Origin: Aminobacter sp. AP02
GTDB lineage: Bacteria > Pseudomonadota > Alphaproteobacteria > Rhizobiales > Rhizobiaceae
DNA: 64,000 bases
Assembly: GCF_003148805.1 (NCBI RefSeq)
Contig: NZ_QGGX01000002.1
Location: 248,001 to 312,000 of the forward strand
Reading direction: 5' to 3'
Shown here: positions 27,731 to 38,139 of the stretch, in pieces
Layout of the letters: the number at the start of each line of letters is the position of its first letter
Numbering within the stretch: the stretch's first letter is position 1
Notes under the pieces: model-generated
Told to the model about the DNA's origin: nothing
Databases searched by the model: none
What the model saw: only the letters and a program-made list of their open reading frames with translations
Made by a program: the position numbers and the translations under genes

Positions 27731-29914
27731 ATGACCGCCGATTCGCCAAGAACGAGGGCCGCACCTGTACTGGTGCCGATGCCCGCCGAGCGCGCCTACT
27801 CCTATGCAGTGCCCGACGGCATGCAGGTGGTGCCGGGCTCGATCGTGCGTGTGCCGCTGGGGCCGCGCGAAGTGGCCGGCATCGTGTGGGACGGTCCGGT
27901 CGAAGCGGTCGATCCCAAGAAGCTTCGCCCCATCGCCCATGTCTTCGATTGCCCGCCCATAACCGACCACATGCGGCGGCTGGTCGATTGGATAGCGCAG
28001 TACACGCTGTCGCCGCCCGGCATGGTGGCGCGGATGATCCTGCGCGCGCCCGAGGCCTTCGATCCCGAGCCATGGACGGAAGGCATCAAACGCAGCGACG
28101 GCGAACCCGACCGGATGACGGCGGCGCGCGCTCGAGTGCTCGAAATGGCCAATGACGGCATGGCCTGGACGCGCTCCGGGCTGGCCCATGCCGCCGGTGT
28201 ATCTTCGACGGTCATCGACGGGTTGAGAGCGCAAGGCGTGTTCGAGACGGTAATGATTCCACCGCGCCCGGTGGTGGCCCCGCCCGATACGTCCTACGCA
28301 AGTGCCGAACTGACAAACGACCAGGAGGCGGTGGCGGCAAGCTTGCGTTGCCAGGTGGAGGCAGACCGATTCGCCGTCACCCTCATCGATGGCGTCACCG
28401 GCTCGGGCAAGACGGAGGTCTATTTCGAAGCTGTGGCGGCCGCACTCGACAAGGGCAAGCAGGTGCTCATCCTGCTGCCTGAAATCGCGCTGACCCAGGC
28501 CTTCCTCGAACGCTTCCAGAACCGTTTCGGAGCCAAGCCGGCCGAGTGGCACTCAGATCTCCCGCCAAGGATGCGCGAGCGGGTCTGGCGCCAAGTGGCG
28601 GAGGGCGGCGTGCGCGTGGTCGCTGGAGCCCGTTCGGCGCTATTCTTGCCTTTCAACAATCTCGGCCTGATCGTCGTCGACGAGGAGCATGACCCTGCCT
28701 ACAAGCAGGAGGACCGCGTCTTCTACAACGCTCGCGACATGGCCGTGGTGCGCGGCCATATCGGCGGTTTTCCGGTCGTTCTGGCCTCGGCCACGCCCTC
28801 GGTCGAGAGCCGGGTCAATGCCGAACAGGGCAGATATGCACGCGCCGTGCTGTCGGCCCGATTCGCCGAGGCGGCACTGCCAAAGCTTGCCACCATCGAC
28901 ATGCGGCGCTCGCCACCTGCGCGCGGCGGGTTCCTGTCGCCGGTGCTGATCGGCAAGATGCGCGAGACGCTGGCGCGGCAGGAACAATCGCTGCTGTTTC
29001 TCAACCGTCGAGGCTATGCGCCGCTGACGTTGTGCCGGGTGTGCGGCCATCGCTTCGGCTGCCCGGTCTGTTCGGCCTGGCTGGTCGAGCACCGCTTCCG
29101 CGGCCAGCTCGTTTGCCACCATTGCGGCCACAATGAAAAGCGCCCCGAAGCCTGCCCGGAATGCGGTACCTTCGATCACCTGGTGGCATGTGGTCCCGGC
29201 GTTGAACGCATCGCCGAGGAGGTTGTTTCGCATTTCCCCGATGCGCGAACCATCGTGCTGTCGTCCGACATGCTGGGCGGGGTGAAGCGGCTGAGGCTGG
29301 AACTGGAGGCGATTGCCAATGGCGACGCCGATATCGTCATCGGCACGCAGCTTGTCGCCAAGGGCCACAACTTCCCCAATATGACACTGGTGGGCGTGGT
29401 CGACGCCGATCTTGGCCTGGCCAATGGCGATCCACGCGCCGCTGAGCGGACCTACCAGCTTTTGTCGCAGGTGACGGGCCGCGCCGGGCGCACCGGCAAG
29501 AAGAGCCTTGGCTTGCTGCAAACCTTCCAGCCCGACCATCCCGTCATGCGGGCGATCGTGTCGGGCGATTCGGAGGCTTTCTATGACCGGGAGATTTCCG
29601 AACGTGAGAAGGCCGCATTGCCCCCCTTTGGCAGGCTGGCCGGCATCATCGTCAGTGCGGCGACAAGGCCTGAAGCAGAGAGCCACGCGCGCGGGCTACG
29701 GCGAGCGGCCCAGGTTGCAAGGGACGTCCATGTGCTCGGTCCCGCCGAAGCGCCTCTGGCCTTGATCGGTGGGCGCCACCGCTTCCGGCTGCTGGTGCAG
29801 GCGGACCGCAAGGCAGACATTCAGGGCTACATCCGCGCGCTGCTGGCTGCCGGGCCGAAGGTGCGCGGCTCGGTCCGCGTGCAGGTGGATATCGACCCGC
29901 AGAGCTTCTTGTGA
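27731..29914 (+). CDS. priA: Primosomal replication protein N' (PriA helicase)
   Basis: PriA restarts stalled replication forks by recognising forks and loading the replicative helicase. The 727-residue protein has the N-terminal 3'-DNA-binding domain ('LVPMPAERAYSYAVPDGM'), Walker A 'GVTGSGKTEVY' at residues 221-231, DEEH at 317-320, a cysteine-rich zinc region between about residues 434 and 480 (CRVCGHRFGCPVC ... CHHCG ... CPECG), and helicase C motifs including 'GRAGRTGKKSLGLLQTF'. The start at 27731 gives a normal N-terminus. It stands alone, divergent from the aldolase gene. Confidence 0.97.
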   Translation: MTADSPRTRAAPVLVPMPAERAYSYAVPDGMQVVPGSIVRVPLGPREVAGIVWDGPVEAVDPKKLRPIAHVFDCPPITDHMRRLVDWIAQYTLSPPGMVARMILRAPEAFDPEPWTEGIKRSDGEPDRMTAARARVLEMANDGMAWTRSGLAHAAGVSSTVIDGLRAQGVFETVMIPPRPVVAPPDTSYASAELTNDQEAVAASLRCQVEADRFAVTLIDGVTGSGKTEVYFEAVAAALDKGKQVLILLPEIALTQAFLERFQNRFGAKPAEWHSDLPPRMRERVWRQVAEGGVRVVAGARSALFLPFNNLGLIVVDEEHDPAYKQEDRVFYNARDMAVVRGHIGGFPVVLASATPSVESRVNAEQGRYARAVLSARFAEAALPKLATIDMRRSPPARGGFLSPVLIGKMRETLARQEQSLLFLNRRGYAPLTLCRVCGHRFGCPVCSAWLVEHRFRGQLVCHHCGHNEKRPEACPECGTFDHLVACGPGVERIAEEVVSHFPDARTIVLSSDMLGGVKRLRLELEAIANGDADIVIGTQLVAKGHNFPNMTLVGVVDADLGLANGDPRAAERTYQLLSQVTGRAGRTGKKSLGLLQTFQPDHPVMRAIVSGDSEAFYDREISEREKAALPPFGRLAGIIVSAATRPEAESHARGLRRAAQVARDVHVLGPAEAPLALIGGRHRFRLLVQADRKADIQGYIRALLAAGPKVRGSVRVQVDIDPQSFL

Positions 29915-29919
29915 TTCGG

Positions 29920-30438
29920 CTACGCTGCCGGTCTTGCAACCATTCCAAGCAGCGGCGGTTTCGATGTTGGGCCATGCATCGTTGTTTCAAGCGCGTAACC
30001 GGCCGCGCTGAGGCGCACCGCAACCGCGCGCTCGATGGTCGGTATCTGTTCGGCATTTGGCGGCTCGAAGAACAGCAACAGGCGCCCCTGCGGCGCAAGC
30101 AAGGAGCGGATCAGCTTGAGCTCGCGCGCGGCTTCGAGCCAGAACAGGTTGACGTTGATGGCGAACACCTTGTCGAAGCGCCGGTCCTGGCCGGACCAGT
30201 CCGCGAGAGCACCTTGGACAACGGCCGCCTTGCCCGAAGTGATGGCCGCCCGGTTCTTGTCCTCGGCCGAACTGACTGCGCTGTCTGATCGGTCCAAGCC
30301 GGTGATGTGACCGTCGATCAGGAGCGGCGTAATCTCCGCCATGGCGACGCCGCGTCCACAGCCGATTTCCAGCAGCCTGTCGCCTGGCCCGATGTCGAGA
30401 TGGCCGATCGCCCAGATGATCCTTTCCGGTACTGCCAT
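29920..30438 (-). CDS. Class I SAM-dependent methyltransferase
   Basis: A 172-residue methyltransferase-fold protein. Motif I is 'DRLLEIGCGRGVAMAEITP' and motif II ends 'GLDRSDSAV'; 'FDKVFAINVNLFW' corresponds to motif IV. The substrate cannot be named. The frame extends to 30465, but GGAGG lies just before the ATG at 30438. Its stop is 5 bases from the priA stop on the opposite strand. Confidence 0.85.
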   Translation of the reverse strand: MAVPERIIWAIGHLDIGPGDRLLEIGCGRGVAMAEITPLLIDGHITGLDRSDSAVSSAEDKNRAAITSGKAAVVQGALADWSGQDRRFDKVFAINVNLFWLEAARELKLIRSLLAPQGRLLLFFEPPNAEQIPTIERAVAVRLSAAGYALETTMHGPTSKPPLLGMVARPAA

Positions 30439-30584
30439 GGTCCCCTCCAGGGGCTCCTCTAACACAGCATATCCGTTTGTGCTGGCACAGTCAGTTGCGC
30501 TCTGGCGCTGGGCACGGCGTCGGCTATGATCGCCGCGGATTCGCCGCAGGTTTGGAGATGCGGCGCACTCATCGGAGGGGGAAG

Positions 30585-30980
30585 ATGGAGTTCGCGTTTC
30601 CGTGGCCTACGAGCCAGGGCGAGTGGCTGGCGTGGAGCTCGGCGGCGGTCACGCTGCTGTTCGGCGTCATCTTGTTTTTTGCCCCGAGAATCGCCTTTCG
30701 CCTGCTCAGGCTGCAGGCCCGTCCCGACAACCCGGAAGCCATTGCCCAAGGGCGCGCCACCATGGCCGGTTTTTTCCTCGGCGTTGGACTGTGTGCGATT
30801 CTACTCGCCCAGCCATGGCTTTACATGGCGCTCGGTGTGTCCTGGCTGTTCACGGCCTTCGGTCGTATCGTCGCGATGATGTCCGACGGCGCCAACACCC
30901 CGTACAACTGGGTGGCCATCATTATCGAACTGGCACTGGCTGCCCTTCCGCTGGGGTTTGTTTTCGGCTTCTGGCCGTGA
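30585..30980 (+). CDS. Small membrane protein (DUF4345-like)
   Basis: A 131-residue protein with about four hydrophobic segments: 'AWSSAAVTLLFGVILFF', 'AGFFLGVGLCAILLA', 'LYMALGVSWLFTAFGRIVAMM' (in part) and 'WVAIIIELALAALPLGFVFGF'. The pattern and the 'FGRIVAMMSDG' stretch resemble the DUF4345 family of unknown function; this assignment is tentative. The frame opens at 30477, but GGAGGGGGAAG directly before ATG 30585 decides the start. It lies between a divergent methyltransferase gene and the atp operon. Confidence 0.7.
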   Translation: MEFAFPWPTSQGEWLAWSSAAVTLLFGVILFFAPRIAFRLLRLQARPDNPEAIAQGRATMAGFFLGVGLCAILLAQPWLYMALGVSWLFTAFGRIVAMMSDGANTPYNWVAIIIELALAALPLGFVFGFWP

Positions 30981-31051
30981 ATCGCCATCGAGCAGCGGCC
31001 ACTTCGCGCAAGATGCGACAATAGTGCCTGAAATGGCTGTTAGAGGAAGTG

Positions 31052-31079
31052 TTGCGGTCCTCAAAAGCCTGTGCTAGAC
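31052..31079 (+). promoter_or_regulatory. atpH: Candidate promoter of the atp operon
   Basis: TTGCGG (31052-31057) and CTAGAC (31074-31079) are 16 bases apart, about 140 bases before the atpH start and downstream of the previous gene. This resembles alphaproteobacterial housekeeping promoters, but no experimental marker supports it. Confidence 0.4.
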
Positions 31080-31218
31080 GGCAATCGACTTTCGGCCGGG
31101 GGGATGCGGCTGACGCGAGCTCCGGGGTCAAAAAACGCAGTAAGGTCAAAGATTTAGCTAGAGTCTAACGCTCACGCCAACAATCTTGCGGCCTGTCAGA
31201 CAAGAGAAAAGACGGTCC

Positions 31219-31779
31219 GTGACCCAATCTTCCTCGCCAATCTCCGGTGTTGCTGAGCGCTATGCGGGGTCGTTGTTCGATCTCGCGCTCGAAGCAGGCG
31301 CTGTTGCAAAGGTAGAAGCCGACCTCGGTCGTTTCGCTGCGCTGCTCGATGGCAGTGCCGAACTCGATCGCCTGATCAAGAGCCCGGTCTTTTCCGGCGA
31401 AGAGCAGGAAAAGGCCATTGCCGCGATCGCCGACAAGGCCAAGATCGCCGGTCTGGCTGGCAATTTCCTCCGCCTCGTGGCGCGCAATCGCCGCCTGTTT
31501 GCCCTGCCCGGCATGATCAAGGCGTTCCGCCAGATCGCTGCCGAGCATCGTGGCGAGGCTTCGGCTGAAGTGACGTCGGCGCATGCGCTGACGGCCGCTC
31601 AGCAGACTGAACTCAAGACGGCGCTGAAAAGCGTCGCCGGCAAGGATGTGGCGATCTCGGTTGCCGTCGATCCTTCGCTGCTCGGCGGCCTGATCGTGAA
31701 GATGGGCTCGCGCCAGATCGATACGTCGCTCAAAACCAAACTCAATTCGCTCAAGCTTGCACTGAAAGAGGTCGGCTGA
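31219..31779 (+). CDS. atpH: ATP synthase F1 delta subunit
   Basis: AtpH links the F1 head to the peripheral stalk of the ATP synthase. The 186-residue product reads '[19 protein letters not shown]' at the N-terminus and '[20 protein letters not shown]' near the C-terminus, both hallmarks of the family. The frame can be extended to a TTG at 31186, but the GTG at 31219 gives the usual start ([17 protein letters not shown]). It is the first gene of atpHAGDC, and its stop overlaps the atpA ATG by one base. Confidence 0.95.
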   Translation: MTQSSSPISGVAERYAGSLFDLALEAGAVAKVEADLGRFAALLDGSAELDRLIKSPVFSGEEQEKAIAAIADKAKIAGLAGNFLRLVARNRRLFALPGMIKAFRQIAAEHRGEASAEVTSAHALTAAQQTELKTALKSVAGKDVAISVAVDPSLLGGLIVKMGSRQIDTSLKTKLNSLKLALKEVG

Positions 31780-33308
31780 TGGACATCCGCGCCGCGGAAA
31801 TTTCCGCAATTCTGAAAGACCAGATCAAGAATTTCGGCAAGGAAGCCGAAGTCTCCGAAGTTGGTCAGGTTCTGTCGGTGGGTGACGGTATCGCCCGCGT
31901 GTACGGTCTCGATAACGTCCAGGCGGGCGAAATGGTCGAGTTCCCGGGCGGCATCCGCGGCATGGCGCTGAACCTTGAAAGCGACAACGTCGGCGTCGTC
32001 ATCTTCGGTGCCGACCGCGACATCAAGGAAGGCGACACCGTCAAGCGTACCGGCTCGATCGTCGACGTCCCCGTTGGTCCCGAGCTGCTCGGCCGCGTCG
32101 TCGACGCGCTCGGCAACCCGATCGACGGCAAGGGCCCGATCAAGGCAAAAGAGCGTCGCCGCGTCGACGTCAAGGCGCCCGGCATCATCCCCCGCAAGTC
32201 GGTTCACGAGCCGATGTCGACCGGCCTCAAGGCCATCGACGCGCTCATCCCGGTCGGCCGCGGCCAGCGCGAGCTGGTCATCGGTGACCGTCAGACCGGC
32301 AAGACCGCCATCATTCTCGACACCATCCTGAACCAGAAGGCGATCCACGTCGCTGGTCCGGAAAAGGAAAAGTTGTTCTGCGTCTACGTCGCTGTCGGCC
32401 AGAAGCGCTCGACCGTCGCGCAGTTCGTGAAGGTGCTCGAAGAGCGCGGCGCGCTCGAATACTCGATCATCATCGCGGCAACCGCTTCCGATCCGGCTCC
32501 GATGCAGTTCCTGGCTCCGTTCGCTGGTTGCGCCATGGGCGAATATTTCCGCGACAACGGCATGCACGCGCTGATCGGCTATGACGATCTGTCCAAGCAG
32601 GCTGTCGCCTACCGCCAGATGTCGCTGCTGCTGCGCCGCCCGCCGGGCCGCGAAGCCTACCCGGGCGACGTCTTCTATCTGCACTCGCGCCTGCTCGAGC
32701 GTTCGGCCAAGCTGAACGACGAGAACGGCTCGGGCTCGCTCACCGCGCTACCGGTCATCGAAACGCAGGCCAACGACGTGTCGGCCTACATTCCGACCAA
32801 CGTGATCTCGATCACCGACGGCCAGATCTTCCTCGAGACCAACCTGTTCTTCCAGGGCATCCGTCCTGCCGTGAACGTCGGTCTTTCGGTGTCTCGCGTC
32901 GGCTCGTCGGCCCAGATCAAGGCGATGAAGCAGGTTGCAGGCTCGATCAAGGGCGAGCTCGCGCAGTACCGCGAAATGGCGGCATTCGCGCAGTTCGGCT
33001 CCGACCTCGATGCCGCTACCCAGCGTCTGCTAAACCGCGGTGCGCGTCTGACCGAGCTGCTCAAGCAGCCGCAGTTCTCGCCGCTCAAGACCGAAGAGCA
33101 GGTCGCTGTGATCTTCGCGGGCGTCAACGGCTATCTCGACAAGCTGCCGCTGGACAAGGTTGGCAAGTTCGAGCAGGGCCTGCTGTCGCACATGCGCTCG
33201 GACGGCAAGGACGTTCTGGACGGCATCCGTACGGAGAAGGCGCTCAGCGACGCTCTCCGCGGCAAGCTGAAGGAACACATCGACGCTTTCGCGAAAAACT
33301 TCGCCTGA
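31779..33308 (+). CDS. atpA: ATP synthase F1 alpha subunit
   Basis: The 509-residue alpha subunit carries the regulatory nucleotide sites of F1. The P-loop is GDRQTGKT at residues 169-176, and '[20 protein letters not shown]' (in part) and '[15 protein letters not shown]' are conserved. The N-terminus '[19 protein letters not shown]' is the standard alphaproteobacterial start. It is coupled to atpH by a TGATG overlap. Confidence 0.98.
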   Translation: MDIRAAEISAILKDQIKNFGKEAEVSEVGQVLSVGDGIARVYGLDNVQAGEMVEFPGGIRGMALNLESDNVGVVIFGADRDIKEGDTVKRTGSIVDVPVGPELLGRVVDALGNPIDGKGPIKAKERRRVDVKAPGIIPRKSVHEPMSTGLKAIDALIPVGRGQRELVIGDRQTGKTAIILDTILNQKAIHVAGPEKEKLFCVYVAVGQKRSTVAQFVKVLEERGALEYSIIIAATASDPAPMQFLAPFAGCAMGEYFRDNGMHALIGYDDLSKQAVAYRQMSLLLRRPPGREAYPGDVFYLHSRLLERSAKLNDENGSGSLTALPVIETQANDVSAYIPTNVISITDGQIFLETNLFFQGIRPAVNVGLSVSRVGSSAQIKAMKQVAGSIKGELAQYREMAAFAQFGSDLDAATQRLLNRGARLTELLKQPQFSPLKTEEQVAVIFAGVNGYLDKLPLDKVGKFEQGLLSHMRSDGKDVLDGIRTEKALSDALRGKLKEHIDAFAKNFA

Positions 33309-33324
33309 CACTGACGGATAAGGC

Positions 33325-34209
33325 ATGGCCTCGCTAAAAGACCTCCGCAACCGTATCGCCTCGGTCAAGGCGACGCAGAAGATCACCAAGGCGATGCAGA
33401 TGGTCGCCGCGGCGAAGCTGCGTCGTGCCCAGGAAGCTGCGGAAGCCGCGCGTCCCTATTCGCAGCGCATGGGTGCGGTTCTCGCGAACATCGCCCAGGC
33501 TGTCGGCGGCGGTGGCGATGCTCCGGCGCTGATGACCGGCACCGGCAAGGACGACGTGCATCTGCTCGTCGTCTGCACAGCCGAGCGCGGCCTGTGCGGC
33601 GGCTTCAATAGCCAGATCTCGCGTCTGGCTCGCGACCATGTCCGCAAGCTCCAGGCCTCGGGCAAGACGGTCAAGATCATCACCGTCGGCAAGAAGGGCT
33701 ACGATGTCCTGCGTCGCGATTTCGCCTCGCTGATCATCGATCGCGTCGAACTGCGCGATGCCAAGCAGGTTGGCTTTGTTCATGCCGACATGATCGCCAA
33801 GAAGGTGATCACCCTGTTCAACCAGGGTGCCTTCGACGTCTGCACGCTGTTCTACTCCGAGTTCAAGTCGGTGATCAGCCAGGTACCGACCGCACAGCAG
33901 GTCATTCCGGCGGCAGCGCCGACATCGGCTGCCGACGCTTCGACCAGCGGCGGTGCTGTCTATGAATACGAGCCTGAGCCGGGCGAAATCCTCGGCGATC
34001 TCATTCCGCGCAACATTTCGGTGCAGATCTTCCGTGCGCTGCTCGAGAATGCGGCCGGCGAGATGGGTGCCAAGATGAGCGCGATGGACAACGCCACGCG
34101 CAACGCAGGCGACATGATCAACAAGCTGACGATCACGTACAACCGCCAGCGTCAGGCCCAGATCACCAAGGAACTGATCGAGATTATTTCGGGCGCCGAA
34201 GCGCTCTAG
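33325..34209 (+). CDS. atpG: ATP synthase F1 gamma subunit
   Basis: The gamma subunit is the rotating central shaft of F1. The 294-residue protein has the two conserved terminal helices: '[20 protein letters not shown]' and the C-terminal '[22 protein letters not shown]' (in part), plus '[10 protein letters not shown]'. It starts 16 bases after atpA. A ~25-residue Ala/Ser-rich insertion ('[20 protein letters not shown]') in the middle domain resembles that of other Rhizobiales. Confidence 0.97.
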   Translation: MASLKDLRNRIASVKATQKITKAMQMVAAAKLRRAQEAAEAARPYSQRMGAVLANIAQAVGGGGDAPALMTGTGKDDVHLLVVCTAERGLCGGFNSQISRLARDHVRKLQASGKTVKIITVGKKGYDVLRRDFASLIIDRVELRDAKQVGFVHADMIAKKVITLFNQGAFDVCTLFYSEFKSVISQVPTAQQVIPAAAPTSAADASTSGGAVYEYEPEPGEILGDLIPRNISVQIFRALLENAAGEMGAKMSAMDNATRNAGDMINKLTITYNRQRQAQITKELIEIISGAEAL

Positions 34210-34210
34210 C

Positions 34211-35822
<1,612 letters not shown>

Positions 35823-35834
35823 TCAAAAAAGCAG

Positions 35835-35891
35835 CAGCGCGGGCCCCAAGGTCCGCGCTGTCGCGCCGATCACTGCCCGACTTTCGGGCAG
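35835..35891 (+). other. Two intercistronic hairpins between atpD and atpC
   Basis: CAGCGCGG ... CCGCGCTG (35835-35860) and CTGCCCGA-CTT-TCGGGCAG (35873-35891) form two consecutive stable stems in the 107-base gap. Neither has a T-run. They could act as a processing or stability barrier that lowers atpC relative to atpD. Confidence 0.5.
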
Positions 35892-35929
35892 CTCTGCTCG
35901 GAACTCCGTCCAAGCATTTGTGAGACACC

Positions 35930-36328
35930 ATGGCTGAAGCTTTCAAATTCGAACTGGTCTCGCCCGAGCGTCTGCTCGTTTCGGAGCAGGTCGAGTCCGT
36001 CGTCATTCCGGGTGCGGAGGGCGAAATGACTGTCATGGCCAACCATGCGCCGGTCATGACCACGATCAAACCGGGTGTGGTGACAGTGAAGACCGTTGCC
36101 GGCAAGGAAGAGCGCTACGTCGTGTTCGGCGGTTTCGCCGACATCGTTCCGGCTGGCTGCACGCTGCTCGCTGAATCGGCAACGCCAGTCAAGGATATCG
36201 ATCGCGCGGAATTGCTGCGTCGTATCCAGGAAGCGCGCGAGGACGTCTCGGACGCCAAGGAAGATCAGGCCCGCACCAAGGCGGAAGCCTATCTCAACCA
36301 TCTGTCGACGCTGGAAGCCGCGATCTAA
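35930..36328 (+). CDS. atpC: ATP synthase F1 epsilon subunit
   Basis: The 132-residue epsilon subunit couples rotation and can inhibit ATP hydrolysis. It has the N-terminal beta-sandwich ('FELVSPERLLVSEQVESVVIPG' in part, 'GAEGEMTVMANHAPVMTTIKPG' region) and a C-terminal helical segment ('IQEAREDVSDAKEDQARTKA'). It is the last gene of the F1 operon and is followed by a terminator. Confidence 0.97.
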   Translation: MAEAFKFELVSPERLLVSEQVESVVIPGAEGEMTVMANHAPVMTTIKPGVVTVKTVAGKEERYVVFGGFADIVPAGCTLLAESATPVKDIDRAELLRRIQEAREDVSDAKEDQARTKAEAYLNHLSTLEAAI

Positions 36329-36370
36329 GGCTTTCTCGCCTGGGCGCAGTGTCCAGGTCAAAGTATGCTG

Positions 36371-36398
36371 AAGCCGCCGGTGAACCCGGCGGCTTTTT
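36371..36398 (+). terminator. Terminator of the atp operon
   Basis: A 9-bp stem AGCCGCCGG / CCGGCGGCT with a 5-nt loop is followed by TTTTT GCG TTTTT. It separates the atp operon from the restriction-modification genes. Confidence 0.92.
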
Positions 36399-36510
36399 GC
36401 GTTTTTAGCCCCTTAGCTACCAGAGATTATGCAACATATTAGTGTAATGATGATTGACATACGCGTATAAATAGCATGCAATGCTCTAACAAACGCGGGG
36501 GAGAGGCAGG

Positions 36511-38100
36511 GTGCAATCGTCGGAACAGATCCGCAAACCGCGCCTGGAGCTCGTCTGGATCAACAAGGACAAGCGTCCGAAACTCGAGCCTCGCATTCTG
36601 CATGACGATCCCGACCGTTCATACCCGCGCCATGCGTCAGGCTACGAGAATCGTCTCATCTTCGGTGACAATCTCCTGGCCCTGAAAGCGCTGGAGCAGG
36701 AGTTCGGGGGCAAGGTCAAATGTTGTTTCATCGATCCACCGTACAATACCGGTAGCGCCTTTGAGCAGTATGACGACGGATTGGAGCATTCGCTCTGGCT
36801 TGGACTAATGCGGGACCGGCTTGAGTTGATTCGCAACCTGCTGACGCTGGACGGATCGTTGTGGATCGCGATCGACGACAATGAGGCGCATTATCTCAAG
36901 GTGATGTGCGACGAGATCTTTGGCCGGCGCAATTTCGTCGCAAATGTTGTCTGGCAAAAGCGGACCTTGCCGGATGCCCGGTTGCGCCTTGGGGGTGCTC
37001 ACGACCACGTCCTGGTCTATGCGAAGGACTTGGCGCGGCTGGCGTTCAACAGGATTCGGCGAAGCGACAGCCAGCGAAAGGCGTTCAAGAACCCTGATGC
37101 GGATCCGCGAGGACCGTGGGCGTCTTCGGACTACTCGGCGCAAGGCTTTCGACCCAACCAGATGTACGAAATCGTGACACCGGGCGGTGCTGCTTACCGG
37201 CCGGCCGTGGGCACTTGCTGGAAGAATACCGAGGAGGTCTTTCGCGAGCTAGTCGCCGAAAACCGGATCTGGTTCGGCAAGGACCAGCTGGGTGTTCCTC
37301 GACGCAAGACCTTCCTGTCGGAGCACGAGGATGTGACGTCTTGGAGTTGGTGGGAGAATGAGGAGGTCGGGCACAATCAGGAAGCCAAGAAGGAAAGCAT
37401 CGCGCTCTTTGGCGCGGACAATGCCTTTGCCACGCCCAAGCCGGAACGCCTGGTGAAGCGAATCTTGGAGATTGCGACCTGTACGGGAGATCTGGTCCTG
37501 GATTCGTTCGCTGGATCCGGAACCACCGGTGCCGTTGCACATAAGATGGGGCGGCGCTGGATCATGGTCGAACTCGGCGCGCATTGCCACAGCCATATCT
37601 TGCCGCGTCTACGCAAGGTGATCGACGGGACGGATGACGGCGGGGTCACCCGTTCTACCGGCTGGAAGGGTGGTGGCTCGTTCCAGTATTGCCGGCTGGC
37701 ACCGTCACTGTTCGAGTACGATGCCCACGGGCGCCATGTCCTTTCACCCTTGTTCGATGACGAAATGCTCATCGAGGCAGTATGCAAGGCACTTGGTTTC
37801 ACCCGCATGCCGAGGGATACGACCTATTGGCGGCATGGGTTTTCGACCGAGCGTGACTTCATCTATGTCACGCGCCGCGAGCTTTCGGCCTGCGACTTGA
37901 GGCAACTGAGCGAGGAGGTTGGGCCGGGCAATACCCTTCGCGTCATGTGCAGTGCGTTCAACTGGCCAGCGACCGGACGCTTGGACAATCTTGATGTTCG
38001 AAAAATCACCAGAGAGCTGGTGCAGCACTTCGATATGGGCTGCGACAACTACAGCTTTGCGCTGGCGTCAGGGAATGGCGTGCAGGCGGACGAGATCTAG
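36511..38100 (+). CDS. Type III-like site-specific DNA methyltransferase (Mod)
   Basis: A 529-residue DNA methyltransferase with the beta-class motif order: catalytic DPPYNTG at residues 75-81 and, later, the SAM-binding DSFAGSGTTGA at residue 331 onward. The order and 'GSLWIAIDDNEAHYLKVMCDEIF' (in part) are typical of type III Mod and related N6-adenine methyltransferases; the middle region holds the target recognition part, so the recognition sequence cannot be read. The start is GTG 36511 after a GGGGAGAGGCAGG site. The upstream 36415-36500 stretch is strikingly AT-rich compared with its surroundings and should contain the promoter. Res follows after 39 bases. The pair sits alone between atpC and a CoA transferase gene, consistent with horizontal acquisition. 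Confidence 0.9.
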   Translation: MQSSEQIRKPRLELVWINKDKRPKLEPRILHDDPDRSYPRHASGYENRLIFGDNLLALKALEQEFGGKVKCCFIDPPYNTGSAFEQYDDGLEHSLWLGLMRDRLELIRNLLTLDGSLWIAIDDNEAHYLKVMCDEIFGRRNFVANVVWQKRTLPDARLRLGGAHDHVLVYAKDLARLAFNRIRRSDSQRKAFKNPDADPRGPWASSDYSAQGFRPNQMYEIVTPGGAAYRPAVGTCWKNTEEVFRELVAENRIWFGKDQLGVPRRKTFLSEHEDVTSWSWWENEEVGHNQEAKKESIALFGADNAFATPKPERLVKRILEIATCTGDLVLDSFAGSGTTGAVAHKMGRRWIMVELGAHCHSHILPRLRKVIDGTDDGGVTRSTGWKGGGSFQYCRLAPSLFEYDAHGRHVLSPLFDDEMLIEAVCKALGFTRMPRDTTYWRHGFSTERDFIYVTRRELSACDLRQLSEEVGPGNTLRVMCSAFNWPATGRLDNLDVRKITRELVQHFDMGCDNYSFALASGNGVQADEI

Positions 38101-38139
38101 GGGCCGATCGATACGGATAATGTTGGAGGCCTGGGAGGC